Positions 53,101 through 61,910 of a stretch of 64,000 nt of DNA are shown here, piece by piece. The notes below the pieces were generated by a model. That model saw nothing but the letters and a program-made list of their open reading frames with translations, was not told the DNA's origin and searched no databases. Origin of the DNA: Muribaculaceae bacterium (GTDB lineage Bacteria; Bacteroidota; Bacteroidia; Bacteroidales; Muribaculaceae); assembly GCA_022509185.1 (NCBI GenBank), contig JAFLTS010000005.1, forward strand, positions 43,949 through 107,948, written 5' to 3'. Position numbers and translations under genes: made by a program. The number at the start of each line of letters is the position of its first letter. Within the stretch, counting starts at the first letter, position 1.

Positions 53101-56100
53101 AGCAATAGCAACGGTCCGGAATTTTTCGAGTTCCTTTTCGCGTAGTTCGTCTACAAGACTCACATTCTTTATCAGTTTTGAAGGATTTGCAAGTATATGA
53201 TCTGTTACTATTACAATACTCCTTGCTATACCTTCCATAAGTTTCCTACTATATAATGCATCATTATAGAAAACCACAACGGAGGGCTTTCCATCAGAAA
53301 GCTCAATATGAACAGATACCTTGAATTTAGCTATATCAAGTTCGAGGCTCTCCATATCCTTAAGCTCCGGGAACTCATTATTACCAATCACCCCTAACTG
53401 GTATTCATATACAATTTCAGGCTTATATCCAAAGTCGGCTGCAATTTTTGCAAATGGATACTTTTCATGGTCCAAAACACCTCTGAATATTTCCGCACAC
53501 CTCCTTATAAAGGATTCAGAAGATTCATCTCCTATCTTTATAGCAAGAGGAAGGGTATTAACGAACATTCCGATAGTGTCACCTGTACGTACATCGCTAC
53601 GTCCACTACTGATTGTAGATAAATATACATGAGAGTCGTTGACATAGCGAGAAACGGTGTAGAAAGTTGCAGCCAGCATTACAGCTGCCGGGGTAATTCC
53701 CATATTGCGTGCAAAACTTTCTACTTTCTCCAGATCAAAAGGAGAAGCAACGTTTTTAAGCTTACCTTCAGCCTCTTTACCCTTAAGGTCTGCAGGGATC
53801 TCACTAACATTCTCAAGTTTGGAAAGCATTCTTGCATAATATTCCGCATTCTCTTTGAAACTATCCGATGCTTCGAAATCCTTTTCATCAGCAACATATC
53901 TTGTATAAGGATAAGCCTCTTTTTCAGGAGCCTTTCCATCAAGAGCTTCCTTAAGCTGATGCAGGAAAATATCTAAAGAAGTTCCGTCGAATACCAAATG
54001 GTGAAAATCGGTGAGAAGATAATTTCCATCAGGTGTTTCTACAACCTCGAACCGATAGAGTGGGCCGTTTGAGAGATGGAACGGCTTTACAAATGATTTT
54101 TTATAGTTCTCCAGCTCCTTATGACTCATTTGAAGCACTTTCACCTCCGGCATATAATCTTCAATGACCACTTGCATTACACCTTTTTCTGTATTTTCAA
54201 AACGAGACGCAAGAGTCTGATGAGCTGAGACAATATCTTTCAAGGCTTTTACAAGTTTCTCAGCAGATATTTCTTTTCCAAATCTGAACATTGCCGGAAT
54301 ATTATACGTAATGTCGGCCGGCCGTTTCATACATTCAAAATATACACCTGTTTGTGGGAAGGAGAGGGGAGAGGAATTAAGTTTGCTACTTTCCTCTTTC
54401 TTTCCTTCTTCTTTTCCAAAATCCGCATTCAGAAGTTTGTCTAGAATAATGTTCTCCACAGTTTCAATACTTCCACCATTAAGGAGAGCTTTGGAGTGTA
54501 CCTCCACACCAAATCTCTTAAAGATCTGAGAAGCGAGTTTTATACTAAGGATCGAAGTGAGTCCCACATTATTGAAAGGAGTTGTTACACCGAAGCTTTC
54601 ATGCCCGAGAACTTTCCCGACAATCGCCATAATCTCTTTTTCAAGGATATTTAAAGGTCGATTGTTATCGGGCTCCTCGACTTCGGTGTTAAATTCGGGT
54701 TCCGGTAAAGCTCTCTTATTAACTTTATGGTTCTGGTTAAGCGGAATTGAATCAATCTGCATAGTAACCGCCGGTACCATATAAGGTGGCTTTCTTTCTC
54801 GAATGAAATCATTAAGTGCATTAACATCCACCGGGGAATCACTAACTACATAAGCAGCAATATACTTCCCTCCAGAAGGATGATCGAAGGCAACTACGGT
54901 TGCGTTCCTTATCCCTTCGAATTCTCGTATCACTGCTTCAACCTCGCTGAGTTCAATACGGAATCCTCTTATCTTGACCTGCCCATCACTACGTCCTACA
55001 AAATCTATATTCCCGTCGGCTCTATATCTCACCATATCACCGGTTCGATATACTTTAATATATTCTGAATCTTTATGACCATCCCTGGTAAAGGGATTCA
55101 TTATGAAAACCTCAGCTGTCTTTTCAGGCCTGTTAAGATATCCTTCCGCTACATGAGGCCCTGCAATCCATAATTCACCGACAGCACCAACAGGCAATCG
55201 TTTCCCTTCCTCACTTACAATATACCCTTTCATGTTGTCGAGTATTTTACCGATAGGTATATCTGTCTCTCCTTTCCTTAGAGGATAGATAGATGAAAGG
55301 ATGGTACATTCGGTTGGCCCGTAGACATTGTAGGTTTTATACCCTTCAGGAACCGGAAATGAAATGAGTTTCTCACCCCCCATGCTTAGATATTTCAGCG
55401 AAGTCTTTTCGATATCGGATGCAAACTGGCGCCCAACCTGAGTCGTCATGAACATATGAGAGACATTGTTCTTCACTAAGTAAGAATTAAGCTGCTCCAT
55501 GTCTAAACGAATGTCTTCCGGTACGATACAAACAGCAGCTCCACGACATAAAGCCGGATACATATCCATCATATTGGCGTCAAAACCGTAAGACGCATAA
55601 GCTCCAACACAATTGCCCGGTTGCAGGTCATAATAGCTCACATACCAGTCGATAAAACAAACCATATTGGCATGGTTTAACTTAACACCTTTGGGTACAC
55701 CTGTAGAACCGCTTGTATATAAAAGAGTAAAGAGAGTATCAGGAGCGACCTTTTCACGGTGTGTTCTTTTAAGGATGCTCCTCTCTATACCAGAAATATA
55801 AAGCACTTTGCCCTCATATTCATCGAGGTATTGGTGAAGTTCCTCTGTGGTTATCAAAAGTTTTGCACCGGAATCTTTCACCATGAAATTAAGACGGTCT
55901 TTCGGATAAGTATGATCAAGAGGCTGGTATGTACATCCCGTTTTTAAAGCACCTAAAGATGCCATTACCATCCATTCACTTCTCGGAATTAGAATACTTA
56001 CAATATCACCATTCCCGAGACCATGGCTTTCAATCTCTGCGGCTACCTTATCTGTGACCAGGTCAGTATCTCTGTAAGAAAACCTCTTATCCTCATAGAT

Positions 56101-59100
56101 TACAGCAATATTCTCGGGATATTCTTCGACCGCTTTTTCGAACAGACTTATCACACTTTGGGATTTGTCGTATTCAACTTCCGTGTTATTGAAGCTATCC
56201 AAAAGCTCAATCTGTGAAACTTCAGTTATCTCGATTTCGCTCATCAGGTCATACTTCATTAACGATTTAAGGATTGATGCAAAGCTTCTTGCCATCTCTC
56301 CGATGAATCCATTGGAGTATCTGTTACACATATATTCCACATGAAGCGAGAGTTTCCCGTCAATTATAAATACCTGAAAATCGAGAGGTGACCCTGTGGC
56401 GTTTCTTTCCATCTTCATCTCTTCCGCTCCGAACCCGAGTAATCCCTCTCTTTCAAGATAATCCCCCTGATACGCAAAAATAATATCGCTATTGATGCCA
56501 GTTGAAGCTGCTAAATCAGCAAAAGAATAAATGTCATGGCTCATTGAACCAAACAATTGTTGCTGAATTGACTTCAGGTAATCCTCAATTTTAGTTTCAG
56601 AATTCCACTTGCAGTAGACCGGAAGGGTTTTAACCATCATATCAATAGTGCGCTCTACCTTTGAACTTGTACGTCCGTTATAGATAGTTGCAAATAAAGC
56701 CTCCCGAGAGTTTACAAATGTACCTAATAATTTTCCGAATGCACCTAGATTAAGGACGTTTGCGGATATACCAAGTTTATTGCAGAATTTCTGAACCGCT
56801 TTCGGGGAAAGATCAATATCATAATCAAAAGATGCGAATCTCACATCCTCTTCATGATTGTCAGGTATTGGCAAACTATCCACTTCGATACCACCAAAAG
56901 TGTATTCGTACCATTCCCTTGCTTCTTGGTAGACTTCAGAGTTACGGAGGGCATTCTCTTCAAGAGCTATATCAAAACCAGTGAATTCCTCCTTAGGTAT
57001 TATCTCCCCGGAATAAGCTTTGTTAAGGTCCTGCAGGAAAATCAGCATTGAAGTGCCATCATAGATTATATGATGGAAATCCATAAATAAATATCTGTTG
57101 TCGCCTGTGTCAAAAATATTAATCCTAAAAAGATTGTCTTTAGTAAGATCGATGGGTTTAATTAGAGAATCTACTTTAAGGTTAAAATCTTTATCTGAAA
57201 GTTTTGTTATTTCCTGTTCATACCTGTTATTTTGAGGTACCATCACCGGGTTACCATCTTTGTCTTCTTCAATTTTGACTTTTAAAAAAGGATGAGCTTC
57301 CACAACCTTTTCAATGGCATGGGCAAGTTTATTTAAATCAACAGATATATCAAGTTTAAATAATTGTGGAATGTTATAAGATGCCTCACCTTGTCGAGAC
57401 ATAGATTCTGCATATATTCCGGCTTGTGTCTGAGTCAAAGGAACCGGTGATAAATTATCATGAATTACAGATTGGGAAGCTTTCTTTTCAATTGCATTAG
57501 CTATATTCTCAGGCGTGCGTTCTTTATAAATCAGCTTGGATGTAAGATCAAAATTTTTACATAATTGTTGAAGTTTCATAACTTTGATGCTGTCTCCTCC
57601 CAGTGAGAAAAAATCATCCTTGATTCCTACCTGTTTCAGATTAAATACTTCAGCAAAAGCATTGCAAATTTCTTTTTCAGCATTGTTCCTCGGAGCCACA
57701 TAATCAACTGTCAATTCATCGGCTGATGGCGCTTCCAAGATTTTACGGTTTACTTTCCCATTAGGTAACAAAGGAAAAACATCCATTCTGACAAGATGAC
57801 GAGGAACCATATATGCCGGAAGTTTTTTCTTTAACTCATTTTTGAGTTTTTCAGGAGACAGATCCTCTTCCGGTTTTACAATATAATATCCCACTATAAA
57901 CTGACTTCCATTGTCAGAATTAAATCCTTTAACTATTGCATCTTTAACTCCATCTACTTTTTTCATCACTGATTCCACTTCTCCCGGTTCAACACGTTGA
58001 CCATTGATTTTCACCATCCAGTCTTTACGATTGACATATTGTAAGGCACCATCAGGGAGGAGCCGCATTATATCTCCTGTATGCAACCAACCTTCTTTAT
58101 CATAGAGTTTCGCAGTTTTTTCAGGATCTTTATAGTATTCTTTGGCAAAGTGACCTTTCACTATCAATTCACCATCTTGTCCTTGCGGTAAATCGTTGCC
58201 TTCATTGTCAACTATTCTAAATTCAAAACCTGATTCTTTATTAGGGTATCCTATAGGAGTGGCATCATATGGTTGGTCTACTCTAAAAGGAGTAATTCCT
58301 CCCACCATTTCACTCATTCCAAATATATTATAAAGTGTATAACCGTCACGGCTTGTTTGATTGGAAACCTTCTCACTTCCTGCATAAACAGTTTTCAAAG
58401 AATCTGATTTATTCTTGAAATTACCTAACATAGAAGGACTGATGAAAGTATGGGTAATTCCTTTTTCAGCAATATAATCAGCCATCTTAAGTGGATCAAA
58501 TCTGATTTCGTCATCATATAGGTGAAGTTCTCCTCCTCCTCTTAAGACTTTGAAATTAATCGTGACTCCCGCAATAAAATACAAAGGTGCTGTTGCGCCC
58601 CATTTTTGTGTGGGATCAACAGGCTGTTGAATTCCATAAAGGTTCCCAAATAGAAGGCTTTCAAAGGTGTGAATTATACCTTTAGGTTCTCCTGTAGAAC
58701 CACTGGTATAGATCAACAAGGCGTTTTCATTCATTCCTCTCTCTTTTCCATTGCTCAATTTTTCATTTGAAGAAGCCAATTGACTGAATAATTTTTCGTC
58801 TATTACAAGAGGTGCCTCGCTATGATTTATAATATACTCTATTCTTTCCACCGGATAGGAAATGCTGATAGGAACCGGGGTATGACCAGCTCTCCATATT
58901 GCCATCATGGAGGCAATATATTCCAAAGAGGTTGGAAGTAAAATTGGAATAAAAGTATTTTCCGGAAGATTAAGTTTATCTAATGAATATGCTAATTTTT
59001 GGATAAGATCGTAAAGCTCAGAATATGTTGTTTGTCGACCCTGTTTATCTACTATGGCTATGTTGTTTCCATATTTTTCGAAGGTTTCCCAGAAGGGTTG

Positions 59101-59118
59101 GAGAAATTCGTTGATCAT
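50182..59118 (-). CDS. Three-module nonribosomal peptide synthetase, A-T-C-A-T-C-A-T-R
   Basis: A single chain of 2978 residues. Domains in order (approximate residues): A1 1-485 with LIYTSGSTGEPKG; T1 490-565 with LGGDSIK; C1 570-1000 with HHIIYDG; A2 1025-1485 with LLYTSGSTGVPKG; T2 1490-1560 with VGLTSI; C2 1575-2010 with HHLVFDG; A3 2040-2505 with LIYTSGSTGKPKG; T3 2510-2580 with LGGTSLV; and a thioester reductase 2600-2978 with VLLTGATGYLG and YILSK. No epimerase, methyltransferase or thioesterase is present. A1 lacks the amino-group-binding Asp (Phe in its place) and has FGMSE for YGPTE, so it probably activates a non-amino acid. A2 (FDAN) and A3 (FDMS) keep it. Reductive release predicts an acyl-dipeptide aldehyde or alcohol. 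The product is inferred. Confidence 0.95.
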   Translation of the reverse strand: MINEFLQPFWETFEKYGNNIAIVDKQGRQTTYSELYDLIQKLAYSLDKLNLPENTFIPILLPTSLEYIASMMAIWRAGHTPVPISISYPVERIEYIINHSEAPLVIDEKLFSQLASSNEKLSNGKERGMNENALLIYTSGSTGEPKGIIHTFESLLFGNLYGIQQPVDPTQKWGATAPLYFIAGVTINFKVLRGGGELHLYDDEIRFDPLKMADYIAEKGITHTFISPSMLGNFKNKSDSLKTVYAGSEKVSNQTSRDGYTLYNIFGMSEMVGGITPFRVDQPYDATPIGYPNKESGFEFRIVDNEGNDLPQGQDGELIVKGHFAKEYYKDPEKTAKLYDKEGWLHTGDIMRLLPDGALQYVNRKDWMVKINGQRVEPGEVESVMKKVDGVKDAIVKGFNSDNGSQFIVGYYIVKPEEDLSPEKLKNELKKKLPAYMVPRHLVRMDVFPLLPNGKVNRKILEAPSADELTVDYVAPRNNAEKEICNAFAEVFNLKQVGIKDDFFSLGGDSIKVMKLQQLCKNFDLTSKLIYKERTPENIANAIEKKASQSVIHDNLSPVPLTQTQAGIYAESMSRQGEASYNIPQLFKLDISVDLNKLAHAIEKVVEAHPFLKVKIEEDKDGNPVMVPQNNRYEQEITKLSDKDFNLKVDSLIKPIDLTKDNLFRINIFDTGDNRYLFMDFHHIIYDGTSMLIFLQDLNKAYSGEIIPKEEFTGFDIALEENALRNSEVYQEAREWYEYTFGGIEVDSLPIPDNHEEDVRFASFDYDIDLSPKAVQKFCNKLGISANVLNLGAFGKLLGTFVNSREALFATIYNGRTSSKVERTIDMMVKTLPVYCKWNSETKIEDYLKSIQQQLFGSMSHDIYSFADLAASTGINSDIIFAYQGDYLEREGLLGFGAEEMKMERNATGSPLDFQVFIIDGKLSLHVEYMCNRYSNGFIGEMARSFASILKSLMKYDLMSEIEITEVSQIELLDSFNNTEVEYDKSQSVISLFEKAVEEYPENIAVIYEDKRFSYRDTDLVTDKVAAEIESHGLGNGDIVSILIPRSEWMVMASLGALKTGCTYQPLDHTYPKDRLNFMVKDSGAKLLITTEELHQYLDEYEGKVLYISGIERSILKRTHREKVAPDTLFTLLYTSGSTGVPKGVKLNHANMVCFIDWYVSYYDLQPGNCVGAYASYGFDANMMDMYPALCRGAAVCIVPEDIRLDMEQLNSYLVKNNVSHMFMTTQVGRQFASDIEKTSLKYLSMGGEKLISFPVPEGYKTYNVYGPTECTILSSIYPLRKGETDIPIGKILDNMKGYIVSEEGKRLPVGAVGELWIAGPHVAEGYLNRPEKTAEVFIMNPFTRDGHKDSEYIKVYRTGDMVRYRADGNIDFVGRSDGQVKIRGFRIELSEVEAVIREFEGIRNATVVAFDHPSGGKYIAAYVVSDSPVDVNALNDFIRERKPPYMVPAVTMQIDSIPLNQNHKVNKRALPEPEFNTEVEEPDNNRPLNILEKEIMAIVGKVLGHESFGVTTPFNNVGLTSILSIKLASQIFKRFGVEVHSKALLNGGSIETVENIILDKLLNADFGKEEGKKEESSKLNSSPLSFPQTGVYFECMKRPADITYNIPAMFRFGKEISAEKLVKALKDIVSAHQTLASRFENTEKGVMQVVIEDYMPEVKVLQMSHKELENYKKSFVKPFHLSNGPLYRFEVVETPDGNYLLTDFHHLVFDGTSLDIFLHQLKEALDGKAPEKEAYPYTRYVADEKDFEASDSFKENAEYYARMLSKLENVSEIPADLKGKEAEGKLKNVASPFDLEKVESFARNMGITPAAVMLAATFYTVSRYVNDSHVYLSTISSGRSDVRTGDTIGMFVNTLPLAIKIGDESSESFIRRCAEIFRGVLDHEKYPFAKIAADFGYKPEIVYEYQLGVIGNNEFPELKDMESLELDIAKFKVSVHIELSDGKPSVVVFYNDALYSRKLMEGIARSIVIVTDHILANPSKLIKNVSLVDELREKELEKFRTVAIAEPKYQYFQEAVEYFAQITPSNPALIACDAKYTYQEFDDIANCIANNLIRLGVTPRSKVALLLPRTSKVILSMYGVMKAGSAYIPCDPEYPVERIQHILNDSEATYVITTADRLKDFSNAIDIETLLEGDKSRPVLEITPKDLAYLIYTSGSTGKPKGVMLRHESIANYLLDNPANTHIHALATRAHTLLSITTISFDMSLKEIGAALNNGLTLVFANEEETTNPILLSKLFRETKADAFNTTPSRMLQFMELPAFAEAIGQCKVIMCGGEKYADGLLDKLRSAAPEAQIFNTYGPTEITVSSNCKDLTHTDHVSVGKPLLNVTEFVVDKDGNELPSGIVGELYIGGLGVATGYNNLPEMTSERFIDYQGLRIYKSGDYARWTQEGDVEILGRTDNQIKLRGLRIELGEVEAAIASIPGVKNVVVKIVKIKGEEHLAAYFVADHKIDITELKTELGRNLTKYMVPTAYLQMEKFPLTPNGKTDVKSLPDPEIALSGEYEAPANETEQNIANIFAKILKLDKVGANDSFYELGGTSLVTTRVIIETDKLGYNVAYGDVFANPTPRKLANFILGISDEDKEKDEVKDYDYSAINSVLKQNNLEAFRLGESLNLGKVLLTGATGYLGIHILKELIDSNAVEIYCLVRAKEIKEAEERLKTLLFYYFENTFDELFGNRLHIIPGDVTSPIDKSIYTDTLVNCAAIVKHFAEGTEIEDVNVGGVEHCIDYCLATGAKMIQISTASTRGMSVNGVPAPGNIFNEEKLYMGQYLGNKYILSKFLAERLVLETVAKKGLVAKIMRVGNLAPRSTDGEFQVNFQTNSFMGRLKVYNMLGCCPFESRDLTVEFSPINEVAKAIITLSTTPKECIVFHPYNNHNVLFGDVLSELRHIGEGVKFVEIDKFSKALDEAKEDPAKARQLSSLLAYQNMAKGKKTSDVLRQNAYTMQVLYRLGFSWSVTSWDYVDKFISAIEGLGFFD

Positions 59119-59139
59119 GTATATTGAAGTGTTTGTATG

Positions 59140-60900
59140 TTATCGTTTAAAATTTAGCATTACGACATTTTGGTCGTACATATATTTATAATTTATTGAA
59201 TCCGCAGTACAGTTCACGAGTTTTAATCCTAACTTTTCATTGATTTCCGAATTGGAATCAGAGCGATTACAACTTAATATTGGATTAAAAGGACGACCGT
59301 CATCTTTAAGTAGAACATTTATGTTGTTTTTAAGTATACGGATCCTGACATCAAAATAATGTTTCTCTTTCTTACCGGACACGGCATAATTTAAAATATT
59401 ATGCATTAATTCTTCACAATTAAGGCGAATTTTATAGGCCGTGAAATCATCAATAGTATTTTGTTGTAAAAATTCAGCAACTTTTTTATCAGCAGAATTT
59501 ACATCATTCTGATCCATCCTGACAGACAAAGAAAAAGATTCTGTATTTTCTGATTCAGGAATTAAGGTCACTGCATTAATTCCTTTATTAGTATGATGTA
59601 ACCAAATAGTATATAATATCAGACCAATTAGAAGAGCTACAGATGAAGACGGGAAACCCCACCACATCATAAATGAGTTAATATAGGAAAAACCCCATAC
59701 AAATCCTACCATTAAAACTAGTTGAAATACACTAAGGAATAGACTCAAACCAATTCTCCCTAATATCTGATAAGTAGATCTTAATAATGCAACAATCGAG
59801 TATGGGACTAACATTATAGAAAAGGCTCTTAAAGCATTCGGCAGAATTGATATAGGATTATCCGACCTACTGCCGAATAATTCGCCGAAAAAGTGTGGGA
59901 AGATAATTATTGTTACTGTAATTATAGCCAGTGAAGATACCGTATATAGAATACTTTTCCGGTTCAATATCGTTAAACCTTCCATATCTTGCTCACCCAC
60001 TAATATTCCTCCAATAGAATAAATACTTGACCCTATACCGGTGAGAACCATCTGCATGATCATAAAGAGCTGAAGGCAAACCGACCAGCAATATATGCCT
60101 TCCGAACCTTGTGTGTATAAGACGATATAGTTTATCAGTAATATGCAACCGCCCAATAAAAGAGTGTTTAAACTCATAGGGATTCCCTGAGAAATACTTT
60201 CTTTCACATAAGATTTCATCCTCTTCCAGTCCGGATTCCATTTTAATGAATTGAATGGTGTATTGAAATGCCACATACAAATCAAAAGAGCAGCAAGATA
60301 ATTAATTCCTGTAGCCCATGCAGAACCTCCGATACCTAAGTGTAACCACTTGATGAAAACAATATCCAGGATAAGATTTAAAACACTTCCGATAATGACA
60401 GCTGTCATCACAATTCTTGGACGGCCATCTACTTTTACGAAGTTTTCTATCACTCCGGCCATCATCATAAATGGTACTGCCACACACATCTCCTGAAGAT
60501 AGCTCAATGCCAAAGGATATATCTCTTCATTACCGCCGGAAAGGATATCAACTATATAAGGACAAAAAATAAAAGTGATAACTGCCAATAAAACACCACT
60601 TCCTGCTGAACTAAGAATAGCAGCTGTGAAGACCCCGTTTGCTGATTCTTCATCTCTCTTTCCTATTGCCTTTGCTGCAATAATACTTGCACCAATTCCG
60701 AAAAGTATCATAAGGCAACTGAAAACAGTCAGCACCGGAGTCGTCAGGTTGATAGCAGAAATTGCTGCGGGCCCAATTAGATTACTCACAACAATTGCAT
60801 CTGTTGTCGTGGCCAATTGAGACGAGACAGCTGCCAAAATCGACCCCCACATGAAGGTTTTTAAGGCTTTGGTGATTATATATGAATTACGAGTTTTCAT
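59140..60900 (-). CDS. MATE-family exporter fused to an RsbW-like GHKL ATPase domain
   Basis: The protein has 586 residues, about 130 more than a normal MATE transporter. Residues 1-445 carry about 12 membrane helices in two halves (LATTTDAIVVSNLIGPAAIS, MVLTGIGSSIYSIGGILVGE), as in cation-coupled MATE exporters. Residues 455-586 are soluble and match RsbW/SpoIIAB kinases: N-box IRLNCEELMHNILNYAV, G1 box VLLKDDGRPFNPI, and a G2-like KLGLKLVNCTADSINY. It is the first gene of the synthetase operon, 21 bp before the NRPS, so it is the likely exporter of the product. The fused kinase-like domain probably interacts with the STAS protein of the same operon. This interaction is inferred. Confidence 0.92.
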   Translation of the reverse strand: MKTRNSYIITKALKTFMWGSILAAVSSQLATTTDAIVVSNLIGPAAISAINLTTPVLTVFSCLMILFGIGASIIAAKAIGKRDEESANGVFTAAILSSAGSGVLLAVITFIFCPYIVDILSGGNEEIYPLALSYLQEMCVAVPFMMMAGVIENFVKVDGRPRIVMTAVIIGSVLNLILDIVFIKWLHLGIGGSAWATGINYLAALLICMWHFNTPFNSLKWNPDWKRMKSYVKESISQGIPMSLNTLLLGGCILLINYIVLYTQGSEGIYCWSVCLQLFMIMQMVLTGIGSSIYSIGGILVGEQDMEGLTILNRKSILYTVSSLAIITVTIIIFPHFFGELFGSRSDNPISILPNALRAFSIMLVPYSIVALLRSTYQILGRIGLSLFLSVFQLVLMVGFVWGFSYINSFMMWWGFPSSSVALLIGLILYTIWLHHTNKGINAVTLIPESENTESFSLSVRMDQNDVNSADKKVAEFLQQNTIDDFTAYKIRLNCEELMHNILNYAVSGKKEKHYFDVRIRILKNNINVLLKDDGRPFNPILSCNRSDSNSEINEKLGLKLVNCTADSINYKYMYDQNVVMLNFKR

Positions 60901-60917
60901 GAATAATCAATAAAATG

Positions 60918-60925
60918 CAAATTTA
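60918..60925 (-). promoter_or_regulatory. Promoter -7 element of the NRPS operon
   Basis: The minus strand reads TAAATTTG, matching TAnnTTTG, 17 bp upstream of the MATE-fusion ATG. The -33 position reads GCAA rather than TTTG. A promoter with a poor -33 element may need an activator. Confidence 0.55.
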
Positions 60926-61322
60926 ATGAAATAAACCAACTTTTGTTGCTTAATAAATTCCTCCTCATTAAAATAAACCTGAGGTCTTAAGTGTCGGAAG
61001 TAATAGAGATTGAACTTTACTCTCAACAAAGTTTTATTCGCCATTACTGATTATATCAGTCTTGTTTGCAAAAGATTGATCAGGAATGGGGTCAAACAAA
61101 AAGTTTTTCCGATCTCTCTTATTAGCAAACTGATAAACATAAAGATAAGGAAATATTGTTCTTTTGATCTGTAAATTTCATTAACTTCATAAGGAGATTC
61201 ATATTTATCCCTCTTTTCTTAGTTAAAATTGAGACGTTACCCTTCGGGAGCTTCTTTTTTCATAAAATCATAATCAAAATTAACTTAAGGTTGTTATAAT
61301 TATATATTTACCTTTAAATTAG
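60926..61322. other. 397-bp gap between the NRPS operon and the peroxidase gene
   Basis: No coding sequence is evident. It holds a palindrome ACTGAT-TAT-ATCAGT at 61046-61060, a short CCTCA/TGAGG repeat near 60962, and a near-consensus TATATTTA (61303-61310) that may serve the peroxidase gene. The length suggests control sites for the divergent NRPS operon. Confidence 0.5.
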
Positions 61323-61811
61323 ATGATTATGAATATTTATGATTTTAAAGTGAAAAATAATAAGGGAGAAGAGGTATCTTTATCAGAATATAAAGGGAAA
61401 GTGCTTCTTATAGTAAATACGGCCACAGGATGCGGGTTTACTCCTCAGTATAAGGGTTTGGAGGAGCTATACAAGAAATATAAAGACAAGGGCTTGGAAA
61501 TTCTTGATTTTCCTTGTAATCAGTTTGGACATCAGGCTCCGGGTTCGGATCAAGAAATTGATTCTTTTTGCACTCTGAATTATCACACAACTTTTCCCAG
61601 ATTTAAAAAGATTGATGTGAATGGCGAAAATGCTGCACCATTATATGCATGGTTGAAAAAGGAGAAAGGAGGTATTTTCGGTAATGCCATAAAATGGAAC
61701 TTCACTAAATTTCTTGTGGACCGCGATGGTAGAGTAGTGGAAAGATATTCACCAACCACACCTCCCTCAAAAATTGAAAATAAAATTCAGGACCTTCTTA
61801 AAGTATCCTGA
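61323..61811 (+). CDS. Glutathione peroxidase-family thiol peroxidase
   Basis: The protein has 162 residues, the normal length for bacterial members. The peroxidatic cysteine is in [18 protein letters not shown], followed by [16 protein letters not shown] with the catalytic Gln and a possible resolving Cys, and [12 protein letters not shown] with the catalytic Trp and Asn. It reduces hydrogen peroxide or lipid peroxides. In bacteria of this kind the reductant is more probably thioredoxin than glutathione. The start may be the ATG at 61323 or the one at 61329 (MNIYDFKV), which fits the family better. It stands alone. Confidence 0.93.
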   Translation: MIMNIYDFKVKNNKGEEVSLSEYKGKVLLIVNTATGCGFTPQYKGLEELYKKYKDKGLEILDFPCNQFGHQAPGSDQEIDSFCTLNYHTTFPRFKKIDVNGENAAPLYAWLKKEKGGIFGNAIKWNFTKFLVDRDGRVVERYSPTTPPSKIENKIQDLLKVS

Positions 61812-61849
61812 ATTATTTGAAATGAAGTAATTGATTAATATTATTATTA

Positions 61850-61889
61850 TAAAAATGAAGGTGTGTCTTATACCATTTGACACACCTTC
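61850..61889 (-). terminator. Intrinsic terminator of the PepSY-like gene (minus strand)
   Basis: A perfect 11-bp stem (GAAGGTGTGTC / GACACACCTTC, 11-nt loop) is followed on the minus strand by ATTTTTATAA. It may also stop the convergent peroxidase transcript, although the plus-strand T-run is poor. Confidence 0.75.
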
Positions 61890-61910
61890 CTTATATTAAC
61901 TTTGTATATT

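Noticed and set aside
53629-53976. 115-residue plus-strand ORF inside the NRPS gene
   Set aside because: It is antisense to the condensation domain of module 3, with no promoter or domain. It is a shadow frame.
60901-61322. Attachment-site duplicate of the tRNA-Ser 3' end at the far border of the NRPS operon
   Set aside because: The region was read for copies of TTCGAATCTCGGTCACTCC and none was found, and there is no integrase gene in the window.
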